Source of the DNA: Aquimarina algiphila
GTDB lineage: Bacteria; Bacteroidota; Bacteroidia; Flavobacteriales; Flavobacteriaceae
Reading direction: 5' to 3'
Assembly (NCBI RefSeq): GCF_007489275.1
Contig: NZ_VLNR01000026.1
Coordinates: 1-64,000, forward strand
DNA: 64,000 nucleotides
Below, piece by piece: positions 52,553 to 60,964 of the stretch; the stretch's first letter is position 1; every line of letters starts with the position of its first letter. Made by a program: the position numbers and the translations under genes. Below the pieces are notes generated by a model, which did no database searches, was not told where the DNA came from, and saw nothing but the letters and a program-made list of their open reading frames with translations.

Positions 52553-53821
52553 ATGAAAAATTTTAGCAAACTTGCGTTGAGTGCTTTACTCACTGCATTA
52601 GTAATTACTTCATGTCAGGACGAAAATGTTTCTGATGGTGTGGTAGAATCAGTCGTAGAACCAACAAGTACTGAAGGAAAAATTATTCCAGGCCAATACA
52701 TTGTTGTTTTCAAAAATTCAAAAATTCAACCAGCTTCAAAAGTCCTTGAAAAGACATCATTTTCTAGTAGGGAGACAAAAGCCAAATCGGTTAGGGATGT
52801 TTCTGAAGTTTCTATCAAGAAGATGAATTCTATTTTATTGGATAATGATTTAGATCAATCTAAAGTTCTGGACTATTACACCACAAAGATTTCTGGGATG
52901 ACCATTAAATTGGGGGATGATGAATTTCAAAAATTATCAAAAGATCCTAATGTAGCTGGTATTGAGTATGATAGAGTAGTAGAGCTGCCAAAATTCAAAA
53001 TTGAAGAAATTATTCCAGGTGATGCATCACAAAAAATGGCCCAACAAACGCCATGTGGTATCTCACGAGCAGGAGGGGTAGCTAACGGTGCTGGTAAAGA
53101 TCAATGGATTTGGGTAATCGATAGTGGTATTGATTTGGACCATCCAGATCTTAATGTGGTTACTAACTCTACATATGCAAGATCTTTTGTAGGAGGGTCG
53201 CCTAATGATTGTAATGGACATGGAACTCATGTTGCCGGAACAGCTGCTGCTATTAACAACAGTGTTGGTGTTGTAGGTGTTTCTGCAGGTGCAAGCGTTG
53301 TACCAGTAAGAGTTTTTGGATGTAGTGGTGGTAGTAGTACGTCTACCATATTATCAGGAATAAATCATGTAGGACAGTATGATTTACCAGGAGATGTGGC
53401 TAACCTAAGTCTTGGAGGATTCTTTGGTTCTGGTTGTTCAAGTAATTCATCATATAGAAATGCACTATTAGCGCTAGGAAATGCAGGTACTTTGGTCGCT
53501 ATCGCTGCCGGTAATAGTAGTGCTAATGCGGCTAGTTATCAGCCTGCTTGTGTTAATGGAAGTAATATATACACTGTGGCTTCAATGACATGTAATCGTG
53601 GGTTTTCATCTTTTTCTAACTATAATATGAATCCAATTGATGTTATTGCAACGGGTAGTAGTGTAACAAGTACATATTTGAATGGAGGATATGCGACATT
53701 AAGTGGTACTTCGATGGCCTCTCCTCATGTAGCAGGAATTATGCATGCCAGAGGAAGCGGACCTAGAACATCGGGTTCTGTAAGTAATAGAGGAGAAAAT
53801 TATCCCATAGCAGTAAGATAA
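52553..53821 (+). CDS. S8 subtilisin-like serine peptidase lipoprotein
   Basis: 422 residues from the ATG at 52553, which gives a lipoprotein signal (VITSC, Cys21); earlier in-frame TTG/ATG-like starts lack one. An I9-type propeptide (about 48-145; GQYIVVFK) precedes the catalytic domain with D190 (WVIDSGID), H223 (NGHGTHVAG), oxyanion N321 (AAGNSS) and S387 (GTSMASPHVAG). It resembles proteinase-K-type subtilases with extra cysteines. Surface or periplasmic protease. Its link to the surrounding metal genes is positional only. Confidence 0.88.
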   Translation: MKNFSKLALSALLTALVITSCQDENVSDGVVESVVEPTSTEGKIIPGQYIVVFKNSKIQPASKVLEKTSFSSRETKAKSVRDVSEVSIKKMNSILLDNDLDQSKVLDYYTTKISGMTIKLGDDEFQKLSKDPNVAGIEYDRVVELPKFKIEEIIPGDASQKMAQQTPCGISRAGGVANGAGKDQWIWVIDSGIDLDHPDLNVVTNSTYARSFVGGSPNDCNGHGTHVAGTAAAINNSVGVVGVSAGASVVPVRVFGCSGGSSTSTILSGINHVGQYDLPGDVANLSLGGFFGSGCSSNSSYRNALLALGNAGTLVAIAAGNSSANAASYQPACVNGSNIYTVASMTCNRGFSSFSNYNMNPIDVIATGSSVTSTYLNGGYATLSGTSMASPHVAGIMHARGSGPRTSGSVSNRGENYPIAVR

Positions 53822-53862
53822 AAGACATAATCATTTTACTTACGTTGGGAACGTGTAGTTAC

Positions 53863-53892
53863 GAAACCACTTGTTGGAGAACAGGTGGTTTC
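53863..53892 (+). terminator. Intrinsic terminator after the S8 protease
   Basis: GAAACCACTTGT (53863-53874) pairs with ACAGGTGGTTTC (53881-53892) with one G-T wobble, followed by T-rich sequence. It abuts the convergent Fur-family gene and may serve both. Confidence 0.8.
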
Positions 53893-53894
53893 TC

Positions 53895-54281
53895 CTATTT
53901 TTTACATTTATTGCAAATACCGATGACTAAAAATTGAGTTTCCTGTATAGTAAACCCTTCTAGATTTGGAATGTGTAGGGTGTTTGGTTGACAAGTCACT
54001 TCTTTACATTCCTGACATTCAAAATGAATATGATTATGAATTTTATGAGAAACACCGCAATTATCGCAAAGCGCATAATACGCCTTGCCATTTTTACCCG
54101 TAATAAAGTGAACTTCACCTTTTTCTGCAAATCGATCTAAAATCCTGTAAATAGTAGTTTTATTTACTTTGATAGGCATAGCATGAATAATATCCTCGGC
54201 AGACATAGTGTGTTCTGTTTTGGATAAAATATTCCTTACGAGATTTTGCTTTTCGGTATTTCTTGTTTTTTTGGATTCCAT
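53895..54281 (-). CDS. Fur-family metalloregulator (Zur-like)
   Basis: 128 residues from the ATG at 54281. Winged helix about 10-70 (TIYRILDRFAEKGEVH). Metal-binding region HKIHNHIHFECQEC with C89/C92 and C123/C126 (CNKC) for structural zinc, plus an extra C72/C75 pair. Sequence alone does not separate Fur, Zur and Per, but the location among folE, MerC-like, Zrg-like and CELC genes favours zinc control. It is divergent from the His-heptad lipoprotein. Confidence 0.88.
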   Translation of the reverse strand: MESKKTRNTEKQNLVRNILSKTEHTMSAEDIIHAMPIKVNKTTIYRILDRFAEKGEVHFITGKNGKAYYALCDNCGVSHKIHNHIHFECQECKEVTCQPNTLHIPNLEGFTIQETQFLVIGICNKCKK

Positions 54282-54495
54282 AAGATAGTTATTCAAACCC
54301 CTATACTTTTATCGAAAATAGTAATTTTTTAAGCATTAGAGGTACTTTTCAGAAAAATTGAAAGGATTGGCATTTTTTTAGAAATCCTTAAATGTTTGTC
54401 CTCAATAATTATATTAGATCAGAGTATTTGTATAAATTACTCAACATCCATGAATATTAAAGAGAATATTTTATCAAAAAAACAGTTTTAATAGA

Positions 54496-54503
54496 TAAAT
54501 TTG
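54496..54503 (+). promoter_or_regulatory. -7 element of the His-heptad lipoprotein gene
   Basis: TAAATTTG matches TAnnTTTG, 27 bases before the ATG at 54531. Confidence 0.45.
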
Positions 54504-54530
54504 AATAATAAACACATTAACCACAAAATC

Positions 54531-55040
54531 ATGAAAACACTTTGTAAGTTAACAGTAATTGCAGTAGCATTTTTCTTTGTTTCTTGTAAACAAAATCCAG
54601 CTGAAGCCCCAGAACATAAAGCCATGATAGAAAACCATAAAGAAATGGAAACTTCTCATGAAACTATGGCCAAAGAGCACAATGCCATGAAAGATGATCA
54701 TCAACAAATGGTAGATGGTCATAAAACCATAGAAAATGATTCTCTTCACATGATAACTGAAAAGAATCACACAGCTTTATTAGCTAAACATGGTGAACTT
54801 ATTGAAGCTCATAAATCATTGATAGAAAAACATGCCGAATTAGAAACAAAACATGCCTCTGGAGAGATTACATTAGAACAAATGACTTCAGAACATGAAT
54901 CAATGAAAGCTGAGCATGAAAATATGGAGAAGGAACATCAACAAATATCTACCGAGCATAAACATATTACCGAGGAAGATCAAAAAATGATGAAAGAAGA
55001 TCAGGAGAAAGAAGCAGAAGCCACATCAGACCAAAAATAG
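54531..55040 (+). CDS. Lipoprotein with His heptad repeats
   Basis: 169 residues from the ATG at 54531 with lipobox FVSC (Cys19). The mature chain is a long charged helix with His at 29, 36, 43, 50, 57, 64, then 73, 80, 87, 94, 101, 108, 122, 129, 136, 143: a strict seven-residue period with one two-residue phase shift and one gap. In the first block Met follows three residues after each His (EHKAM, NHKEM, SHETM). This would line one face of a coiled coil with imidazoles. I infer a periplasmic metal-buffering rod. It is divergent from the Fur-family gene. Confidence 0.75.
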   Translation: MKTLCKLTVIAVAFFFVSCKQNPAEAPEHKAMIENHKEMETSHETMAKEHNAMKDDHQQMVDGHKTIENDSLHMITEKNHTALLAKHGELIEAHKSLIEKHAELETKHASGEITLEQMTSEHESMKAEHENMEKEHQQISTEHKHITEEDQKMMKEDQEKEAEATSDQK

Positions 55041-55063
55041 ATTAGTAATAGATTAATTATTGT

Positions 55064-55104
55064 AAGGTCATGTTGAGCATCAATGTTCAATTTGGCCTTT
55101 TTTT
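55064..55104 (+). terminator. Terminator after the His-heptad gene
   Basis: AAGG...TTGAgCAT and ATGtTCAA...CCTT arms form an interrupted stem followed by TTTTTTT at about 55098-55104. Confidence 0.6.
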
Positions 55105-55123
55105 GGAAATATGCCCAAACAAA

Positions 55124-55151
55124 AAAAGCTTCTCGGTTAAGAGAAGCTTTT
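55124..55151. terminator. Terminator at the tRNA-Leu 3' side
   Basis: AAAAGCTTCTC (55124-55134) pairs perfectly with GAGAAGCTTTT (55141-55151). It lies just downstream of the tRNA fragment on the minus strand and was probably the original tRNA terminator. Confidence 0.8.
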
Positions 55152-55160
55152 GTTTTACTG

Positions 55161-55215
55161 TGCGGGCGGAGAGACTCGAACTCTCACACCTCGCGGCACT
55201 AGATCCTAAGTCTAT
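55161..55215 (-). other. tRNA-Leu 3' fragment, attachment site of an integrative element
   Basis: On the minus strand this reads as the 3' portion of a tRNA-Leu with anticodon TAG: anticodon loop CTTAGGA, a long variable arm (TGCCGCGAGGTGT), a perfect T-arm GAGAG-TTCGAGT-CTCTC and the acceptor strand CGCCCGCA. The 5' half (acceptor, D-arm) is missing and replaced by unrelated sequence. A tyrosine recombinase gene starts 180 bases away. This is the att duplicate left by integration; the intact tRNA should lie at the far end, beyond the window. Confidence 0.85.
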
Positions 55216-55327
55216 TATTTTGTGATCTCTAATGACTTATAATAATTCTTAATACCTCTATACATGCTGTAAATAAAGAAATTATGTGTTCATTGGTAAT
55301 GTTTAAAATTAACAAAAAACATGAAAT

Positions 55328-55347
55328 GTATGACCTATGTATGACCT
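55328..55347 (+). repeat. Direct repeats GTATGACCT near the integrase
   Basis: GTATGACCT occurs at 55328-55336 and 55339-55347, 11 bases apart, between the att fragment and the integrase start. They could be integrase or excisionase arm-type sites. Confidence 0.35.
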
Positions 55348-55391
55348 TTTGAATGGGTTTATTCATTATATTTGAACTCAATAATCACATT

Positions 55392-56612
55392 ATGGCAACA
55401 ATTAAAGTACTGTTACATCCTAAAAGTGATGGCTCTGGAGGTAAGCTATATAGAATAGCAATTAGAGTTACGAAAGATCGTAAACAGAATTATTTATATC
55501 TGGCTACTCTTAGTAGTTTAAATGAATGGGACAATCAGGCAAGAAAGGTAACTACTAAAAATCCAAAATATAGTCAGTTGAACAGGCTTATTAGGAAGAA
55601 GTATGATGCTATAGAAGATCTTATATTGGAATATGAATCTTCTAAAAAAACATATACTGCAAGACAGGTTATTGATGAAATAAAAGGGGCTAAAGTAGGC
55701 GAAACTTTTTTTCAGTTGGCAGAAGAGCATGTTACGAATTTAAGAATAGTTAAAAAGCATAACAGAGCTATTTCTGACAATAGTAAAATTAATAATTTCC
55801 TTGAGTTTGTAGGTAACAAAAACTTGGCTTTTAGTGATATCGATGAAACCTTATTGAATAAATTTAAATACTACCTTCAAGCCAAAGGAAAAGTAAGCGA
55901 AAGGTCGATAATGAATATTTTAATATTGATTCGATTACTTTATAATCGAGCGATAAAAATGGGAATAGTTGATAGGAAATTTTATCCGTTCGGGACTGAT
56001 AAAATTAGAATAAAACTTCCAGAAACTATGAAAATAGGGTTAGATGAATTAGAGTTGAGAAGAATAGAAGACTTAGAGTTAAAGGAAGGAACAACAATTG
56101 CTCATACAAGAAATATATTTCTTTTTTCATTTTACCTTGCAGGGATACGCATTGCTGATATTTTGAAAATGAAATGGACTGATATAAAACAAGATAGATT
56201 GTATTATAAAATGGGAAAGAATAATAAAGTTGTTTCGATTAAATTACCAGAAAAAGTAATTGATATTTTAAGCTACTATAAAAAGGATAGAGATAAATCA
56301 ATCGATTATATTTTTCCTGAACTTAAAAAAGCAGACCCTAAAAACGCAAGAGATGTTTATGCTAAAGTAAAAACTGCCACAAAAAAGTTTAATAATAACC
56401 TTACAGATATAGCAGAATTAGCCGAAATTGATAAAAAATTAACCAATCATATTGCTCGTCATAGTTTTGGTAATATAGCAGGGGATAAAGTGTCACCACA
56501 AATGTTACAAAAATTGTATCGGCATACACATTTAAGCACAACTATTGGGTATCAAGGTAATTTTATACATAAAGATACAGATGATGCTTTAGAAAAGATT
56601 TTAAACTTTTAA
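55392..56612 (+). CDS. Tyrosine-type site-specific recombinase
   Basis: 406 residues from the ATG at 55392. An Arm-DNA-binding domain (1-90), SAM-like core-binding domain (about 103-195) and catalytic domain with R253 (AGIRIADIL), H353-x-x-R356 (HIARHSFG), H378 (YRHTH) and the nucleophile Y386 are present. Typical of Bacteroidetes integrative elements. It should recombine the element at the tRNA-Leu site next to it. Confidence 0.92.
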   Translation: MATIKVLLHPKSDGSGGKLYRIAIRVTKDRKQNYLYLATLSSLNEWDNQARKVTTKNPKYSQLNRLIRKKYDAIEDLILEYESSKKTYTARQVIDEIKGAKVGETFFQLAEEHVTNLRIVKKHNRAISDNSKINNFLEFVGNKNLAFSDIDETLLNKFKYYLQAKGKVSERSIMNILILIRLLYNRAIKMGIVDRKFYPFGTDKIRIKLPETMKIGLDELELRRIEDLELKEGTTIAHTRNIFLFSFYLAGIRIADILKMKWTDIKQDRLYYKMGKNNKVVSIKLPEKVIDILSYYKKDRDKSIDYIFPELKKADPKNARDVYAKVKTATKKFNNNLTDIAELAEIDKKLTNHIARHSFGNIAGDKVSPQMLQKLYRHTHLSTTIGYQGNFIHKDTDDALEKILNF

Positions 56613-56685
56613 TAAACATCATCTGTTTTTAGTTATCCAAGATTTAATTAAGATCTAATTATTTATTTAGTATCGAAATAATTTT

Positions 56686-56979
56686 TTAAGCACTATTTTC
56701 CATAGATGCTAAAGCAAACCCAAGGGTGTCATTGTCAAGATAAAGCTGATACATTTTTGTCCAAGATTCTGGATATTCAGATTTTAAAAACTTTACAATC
56801 CCTTTATCTAATTCTACGTCAACAAGAAATCTATATGTTAATTTTTGTTTTCCTCGAAGAATAATCGGGATATTCATTTTTTTGCACCATTTGATGACCG
56901 TGCGTAGATCTTTAAATTTTAGTTTTTTACATACTTCTTTTAATTCGATGAGTTTCTCATCTTTTTTGAAATTAAGCAT
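56686..56979 (-). CDS. Small DNA-binding-like protein
   Basis: 97 residues, basic. IELKEVCKKLKFKDLRTVIKWCKKMNIPIILRGKQ resembles the winged-helix of excisionase/MerR-like proteins found next to integrases. It is convergent with the integrase gene. A role in excision or regulation is inferred. Confidence 0.55.
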   Translation of the reverse strand: MLNFKKDEKLIELKEVCKKLKFKDLRTVIKWCKKMNIPIILRGKQKLTYRFLVDVELDKGIVKFLKSEYPESWTKMYQLYLDNDTLGFALASMENSA

Positions 56980-57008
56980 TATTCATTAAGTAACCATACA
57001 TCCAATTG

Positions 57009-57070
57009 TAGCGTCGGTCAGCACAGCGGTTTATATTTTGCACGGCTTGTAGTGGCCGTCTTGCCTAAAA
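57009..57070. other. G+C-richer patch in a gene-free gap
   Basis: A 60-base segment between two AT-rich genes is noticeably richer in G+C and holds a short inverted repeat (ACGGC 57042-57046 / GCCGT 57055-57059). It is foreign in composition to its neighbours. I cannot say whether it is an RNA gene, a repeat or a scar. Confidence 0.3.
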
Positions 57071-57123
57071 TGTTTATAATAACTAAAGTACTATATATTT
57101 CTATAAGTTAATATACATTTGCT

Positions 57124-58134
57124 TTATTTTTCCGGTATTGATTCCACTTTATTTTGGATCCATTCTTTTAATTGCTCTTTTAACATAGGTTCGCCATTTG
57201 CATAAGAGCTGAAACTTGTAATTCTGGGGATTGTTTCTAATTCCTTTTGGTAATTAGATAGTATATCAATTTTATCCTGATTATTTTGTGAAGTATTAAT
57301 AGTATCATTAATAAAATTGGTTATAAATGAAAATGACAGTGAAGGGTAAATTTCCATACTAATTAAGAAAATACAGTATTGATGAGTAGTGATCTTTATA
57401 TTCTCTATAAGCTCGGACACCATATTTAAAAATTTTATAAAATACTCTTTCTCTTCATATGTAGTTTCTTTTTGATATAGATAAAGAGGTTCTTCTAATG
57501 TTTTGGTTAGAATAATATCAAGATGATATGGGAGTTTTAACGTATCAACTTTTTTTGTTAATTCTGTAATCAAATTTTTATTATCCTCTGCGAACCATAT
57601 TAATAATTGCCTAGGGATTGAAAGTTTATTATCTATATATGTACTATATTCCTTTTCTATAAAACAAAGCAATTTGCCAAGTGCGTTAAGTGTAGCCTTA
57701 AGAATATCTTGGGAAGATTTTTCGTTAGAAATACTATAAATGGCATTTCTATTTTCAGTAAAAAGATATAAAGTCTCAATACTATTAATAGCGTCTGTAA
57801 ATTTTAATTGATATATTTTGATGATATTTTTAATTTCTGAAACGGTATCATTGCATAAAGTTACCTTTTCTCGAATTTCATTTTTGGCATTGATAAGAGT
57901 GGAATTTAAAAGTTCTTCGTATGAAAGAAAGCGTGCTTTAGTTTGATCCAGTCTTTCTATTGACTCGATATCTATACCTACACCATAATTTTGAGCATCT
58001 TGTATAAAGCCAGAAAGTGCATAATGAAGATCTTTTTTCTCTTGTAAACTTAACGGGTTCATGTCGCCATATACAATTCTATTTAGAATATCAGAGGGTT
58101 CGGCGATTACTTTGTTTTCTATTTTGTTTTCCAT
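57124..58134 (-). CDS. Hypothetical helical protein
   Basis: 336 residues, soluble, mostly predicted helical, rich in Glu, Lys, Asn and Ile, with no signal peptide and no recognised motif. It begins four bases after the stop of the upstream gene at 58139, so the two are an operon and may act together. Cargo of the tRNA-Leu element. Function unknown. Confidence 0.65.
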   Translation of the reverse strand: MENKIENKVIAEPSDILNRIVYGDMNPLSLQEKKDLHYALSGFIQDAQNYGVGIDIESIERLDQTKARFLSYEELLNSTLINAKNEIREKVTLCNDTVSEIKNIIKIYQLKFTDAINSIETLYLFTENRNAIYSISNEKSSQDILKATLNALGKLLCFIEKEYSTYIDNKLSIPRQLLIWFAEDNKNLITELTKKVDTLKLPYHLDIILTKTLEEPLYLYQKETTYEEKEYFIKFLNMVSELIENIKITTHQYCIFLISMEIYPSLSFSFITNFINDTINTSQNNQDKIDILSNYQKELETIPRITSFSSYANGEPMLKEQLKEWIQNKVESIPEK

Positions 58135-58138
58135 TATT

Positions 58139-58639
58139 TTAATTTTTAATTCCTTTTGAATTTTTATTCAGTACATCTAAAAGCAATAATTTTTCAATGA
58201 ATTTTTCTTTTTTTGTAATTCTGTGTTTCCTTAGAAAATCGATTATTTCAATTTCTTCTTTGGTATTTTTAAAACTTTCTAATAAATTATCAGCAGTCAA
58301 TCTTTTAATTTCTGAAAAAGGGTTTTTGATTTTAAAATAATAAGCATTGAATATACAGAGTTTACCGATACCTGTTTTCTGCTCTTTATAGATCTCTAAC
58401 CAATCATTTGAACCTATACAATAACATAAATTACCATTCGATAATATGGTGAAATGTACTGTTACATTATCTGGTTTTATATTCTTATTCATGATATCAC
58501 GAATGCTTGTTTTGGTTAACGGGCTAGAGGCTTGCAATAACAATACCTCTATTTTTTGCAAAAAATCAAATACTTCTATTTTCTGCATTCCCACAAAGTG
58601 TCTCATTACTTTATATAATAATTGAGGATCATTTTTCAT
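58139..58639 (-). CDS. Hypothetical protein
   Basis: 166 residues, soluble, with a mixed alpha/beta centre (VTVHFTILSNGNLCYCIGSNDWLEIY) and a helical C-terminus. No family recognised. First gene of a pair with 57124-58134. The 278 bases upstream (58640-58917) hold no gene. Confidence 0.6.
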   Translation of the reverse strand: MKNDPQLLYKVMRHFVGMQKIEVFDFLQKIEVLLLQASSPLTKTSIRDIMNKNIKPDNVTVHFTILSNGNLCYCIGSNDWLEIYKEQKTGIGKLCIFNAYYFKIKNPFSEIKRLTADNLLESFKNTKEEIEIIDFLRKHRITKKEKFIEKLLLLDVLNKNSKGIKN

Positions 58640-58917
58640 TTGTAATTTTTACCAAATATGTTTTTCTAAATCAAACATAGAATAACAGTTTAAAATTTGA
58701 GTTCAGGATATTGTGTAAATCAAAATATAGGACAGATTATCCAATACTTCACTTTTAGTATTGAAAATCTTCTTAAATAGTAATTTTAAGCTGAAAAGTT
58801 TGACTTTTGTGTTATAATGAAAGGCATTTTTTCAAAAAGGCTAGGGGGTATATAAAAAACAATAAAATTAAGATGCTAAATGTAAATTTTGCATGGAAAA
58901 ACAATACTCAAAATAGC

Positions 58918-59316
58918 TTATTTTTTAAATAGTAAAATGATACTTTTCTGAAAGAAAATAAACAATAGTAAAGTACTTATTAGCATATTATAAACTCCAT
59001 TCAAGTCAATATGCTTGTCTGATGTGAAAAATACATATATGAAGTAGTCAGCAAGTAATACTCCTACCGTAATCAATAAGAAATTAATTACCTTATTTGT
59101 TTTAAATGCAAAATATAATGGTATTGAAAATATAATAACTGAAATAACAGGTAAAAATAATATAACCCATAGATGATAAAACCAATCTCCAGTATTTTCA
59201 AGACTATCAAATCGTAATAGTTTGGTATTATTATCCTTTATCATTAGGAATATAAAGAATATGATGTATTTTATAAAAAGATAGAATATTATGGATATAA
59301 ACTTAGATTGCTTCAT
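58918..59316 (-). CDS. Four-helix membrane protein, candidate immunity protein
   Basis: 132 residues with four predicted membrane helices (about 6-26, 47-70, 76-97, 106-128) and short loops. No family recognised. It starts three bases after the stop of the RHS-core protein at 59320, in the slot where polymorphic toxin systems place immunity genes. The immunity role is inference from position. Confidence 0.6.
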   Translation of the reverse strand: MKQSKFISIIFYLFIKYIIFFIFLMIKDNNTKLLRFDSLENTGDWFYHLWVILFLPVISVIIFSIPLYFAFKTNKVINFLLITVGVLLADYFIYVFFTSDKHIDLNGVYNMLISTLLLFIFFQKSIILLFKK

Positions 59317-59319
59317 AGC

Positions 59320-60381
59320 TTAATGTCGTTTATAAAATTTAGGTGCCGGTCTATTTTTGGCAATTTCTCTAGTAGTACTTCCACCTCTTCCATTATCTCC
59401 GGTTGTTGTCTTTACTGATCTACCATGTGTAGCAGGAAATGAAGGTTGATTATATTTAAAAAGTTGTGATCCATTCACTGAAAGAGTTGCTGAAGGAAAA
59501 ACATCAGTTGCGGCAGAAACTGATAGTTTATTATTTTTTACATTAAAAGTTGTCTGTTGTGCAACATTGACAATATCGAATCCCATTATATTTAAACCAA
59601 TTTCTTCTATTTTGGAAACGCTTGAATGTTGCTCAAAATTTAAAGTATAAGATGATAGAGTTCCATTAGAATTTTTCGATTGACTATATGTAAAACTATT
59701 TTGATCTTCTCCCAAATCAGGGAAATGATCTCTTGCTTTACCAACTGGGGTTGTTCCTATTTCAACTTCTTTAGTTGCTGTAATACCTGTAAGTTCTCCA
59801 TCACTATTTTCATTTCCTGTTATCTGAATTGTAGATGTTAGTTTATCCCCAGCAAAAGTATCGCCTCCTGGACCATCCCATAATGAGCTATCAATATAAC
59901 TATTAAATGTAAAAGTTAAACTCTTTCCTAAATAGGTTTCTCCTTCCTTTGTTGTTGCTTGAGAGTTAGCGCTAGCATCCCAGTAAATATCTCCATTTTC
60001 TCCTTTTACCCAATCCTCAGGAGCCAAACCTGTAGGGTCAACAAACCTAATGGGGTTATTATTAGAAAAGTTATATGGTGATTTATCAGAAAACTCATCT
60101 GCTAGTGGATCAGGATTCATCCATCTACTCATAATAGTAGGATCGAGATTAGCTTCAGAATATAGTGTGTCTGTCTTTACAAAACCATCTATTCTATTGG
60201 TATATGTATTAAATAATATGCTACCTATTTGTACAATACTATCATTATCAAAATACTCAACATACTTTCCTTTGCTTAAAGAACTTATTTTTGGTTTATA
60301 ACCAAACTCTTCAAAAGGGTTTTGTGCCGATACTATAAGTACAACAAAAAACATTGCACAAAGTAAAAAGAGTTTTTTCAT
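59320..60381 (-). CDS. Short secreted RHS-core protein with unknown C-terminal domain
   Basis: 353 residues from the ATG at 60381 (signal peptide MKKLFLLC... ending VSAQ; an ATG six codons earlier is also possible). Residues 21-85 are a conserved module (FGYKPKISSLSKGKY), followed by the RHS-repeat-associated core end: SRWMNPDPLADEF, SPYNFSNNNPIRFVDPTGL (85-119). The C-terminal domain (120-353) is beta-rich and unlike that of the second copy. This is the layout of polymorphic toxins, but without the giant RHS barrel. A four-helix membrane protein follows. Confidence 0.75.
   Translation of the reverse strand: MKKLFLLCAMFFVVLIVSAQNPFEEFGYKPKISSLSKGKYVEYFDNDSIVQIGSILFNTYTNRIDGFVKTDTLYSEANLDPTIMSRWMNPDPLADEFSDKSPYNFSNNNPIRFVDPTGLAPEDWVKGENGDIYWDASANSQATTKEGETYLGKSLTFTFNSYIDSSLWDGPGGDTFAGDKLTSTIQITGNENSDGELTGITATKEVEIGTTPVGKARDHFPDLGEDQNSFTYSQSKNSNGTLSSYTLNFEQHSSVSKIEEIGLNIMGFDIVNVAQQTTFNVKNNKLSVSAATDVFPSATLSVNGSQLFKYNQPSFPATHGRSVKTTTGDNGRGGSTTREIAKNRPAPKFYKRH
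60028..60321 (-). repeat. RHS-module duplication, copy A
   Basis: This segment encodes residues 21-118 of the first short RHS protein and is close to identical with 61643-61939 over long stretches of DNA, while the flanking coding sequences are unrelated. Recent duplication or recombination is implied. Confidence 0.75.
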
Positions 60382-60399
60382 TGTCGGAGTCTCTATCAT

Positions 60400-60963
60400 T
60401 TATTTTACAACTATAGTTTTAAATGCTTTTATTAGCTTAGATTGAGTTATTTCATCTAAATTCCTAGCATAAATTTTTAGTCTTTCACCATTGGTGTTAA
60501 TACTGTCAAAAATTACTCCTGTATAACCCATTCCTGTTCTTTTGGGAATTCTAATCTTAACAGAAAGATTATCTACGGTGTCGTAGAAATAATACTCATC
60601 TAAAAAAGTCCCTTGTGCTGCGTCGATATCAGGTGTTTTAGAGAAAACCAAATTAGTAGTATCTAAACCAAGTGAATCATATTTTTTCCTTTGTTCAAAA
60701 GAAAAAACATTTATTACATCATCAAATCCCTCCTTAAATTTTCCATAGTCAATATGAATTGTATCTTTATTCTCTATCAATATATATTCTGTAGAGTAAT
60801 CAATTCCCTTAAAAATTTTATTTTCCCATGATTTGGGCACCATCATAGAAAAAGTTTTTAAATCCATCTTTTTCATTTCTTCGTCACTTATAGATTCTTT
60901 TGTATTGCAACTTTGAATTAAAATTATTCCAAAAAACAGCATGTATTTAAAGTAGTTTCTCAT
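60400..60963 (-). CDS. Predicted lipoprotein, candidate immunity protein
   Basis: 187 residues with lipobox IQSC (Cys19). The mature part is alpha/beta with no recognised family. It begins one base after the stop of the metzincin-like RHS protein, so it could be a periplasmic inhibitor of that protease. It is followed after 18 bases by the first RHS protein. Confidence 0.6.
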   Translation of the reverse strand: MRNYFKYMLFFGIILIQSCNTKESISDEEMKKMDLKTFSMMVPKSWENKIFKGIDYSTEYILIENKDTIHIDYGKFKEGFDDVINVFSFEQRKKYDSLGLDTTNLVFSKTPDIDAAQGTFLDEYYFYDTVDNLSVKIRIPKRTGMGYTGVIFDSINTNGERLKIYARNLDEITQSKLIKAFKTIVVK

Positions 60964-60964
60964 C

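Noticed and set aside
55161..55260. Complete tRNA-Leu gene
   Set aside because: The D-arm and 5' acceptor strand are absent to the right of the anticodon stem, so only the 3' fragment is present.
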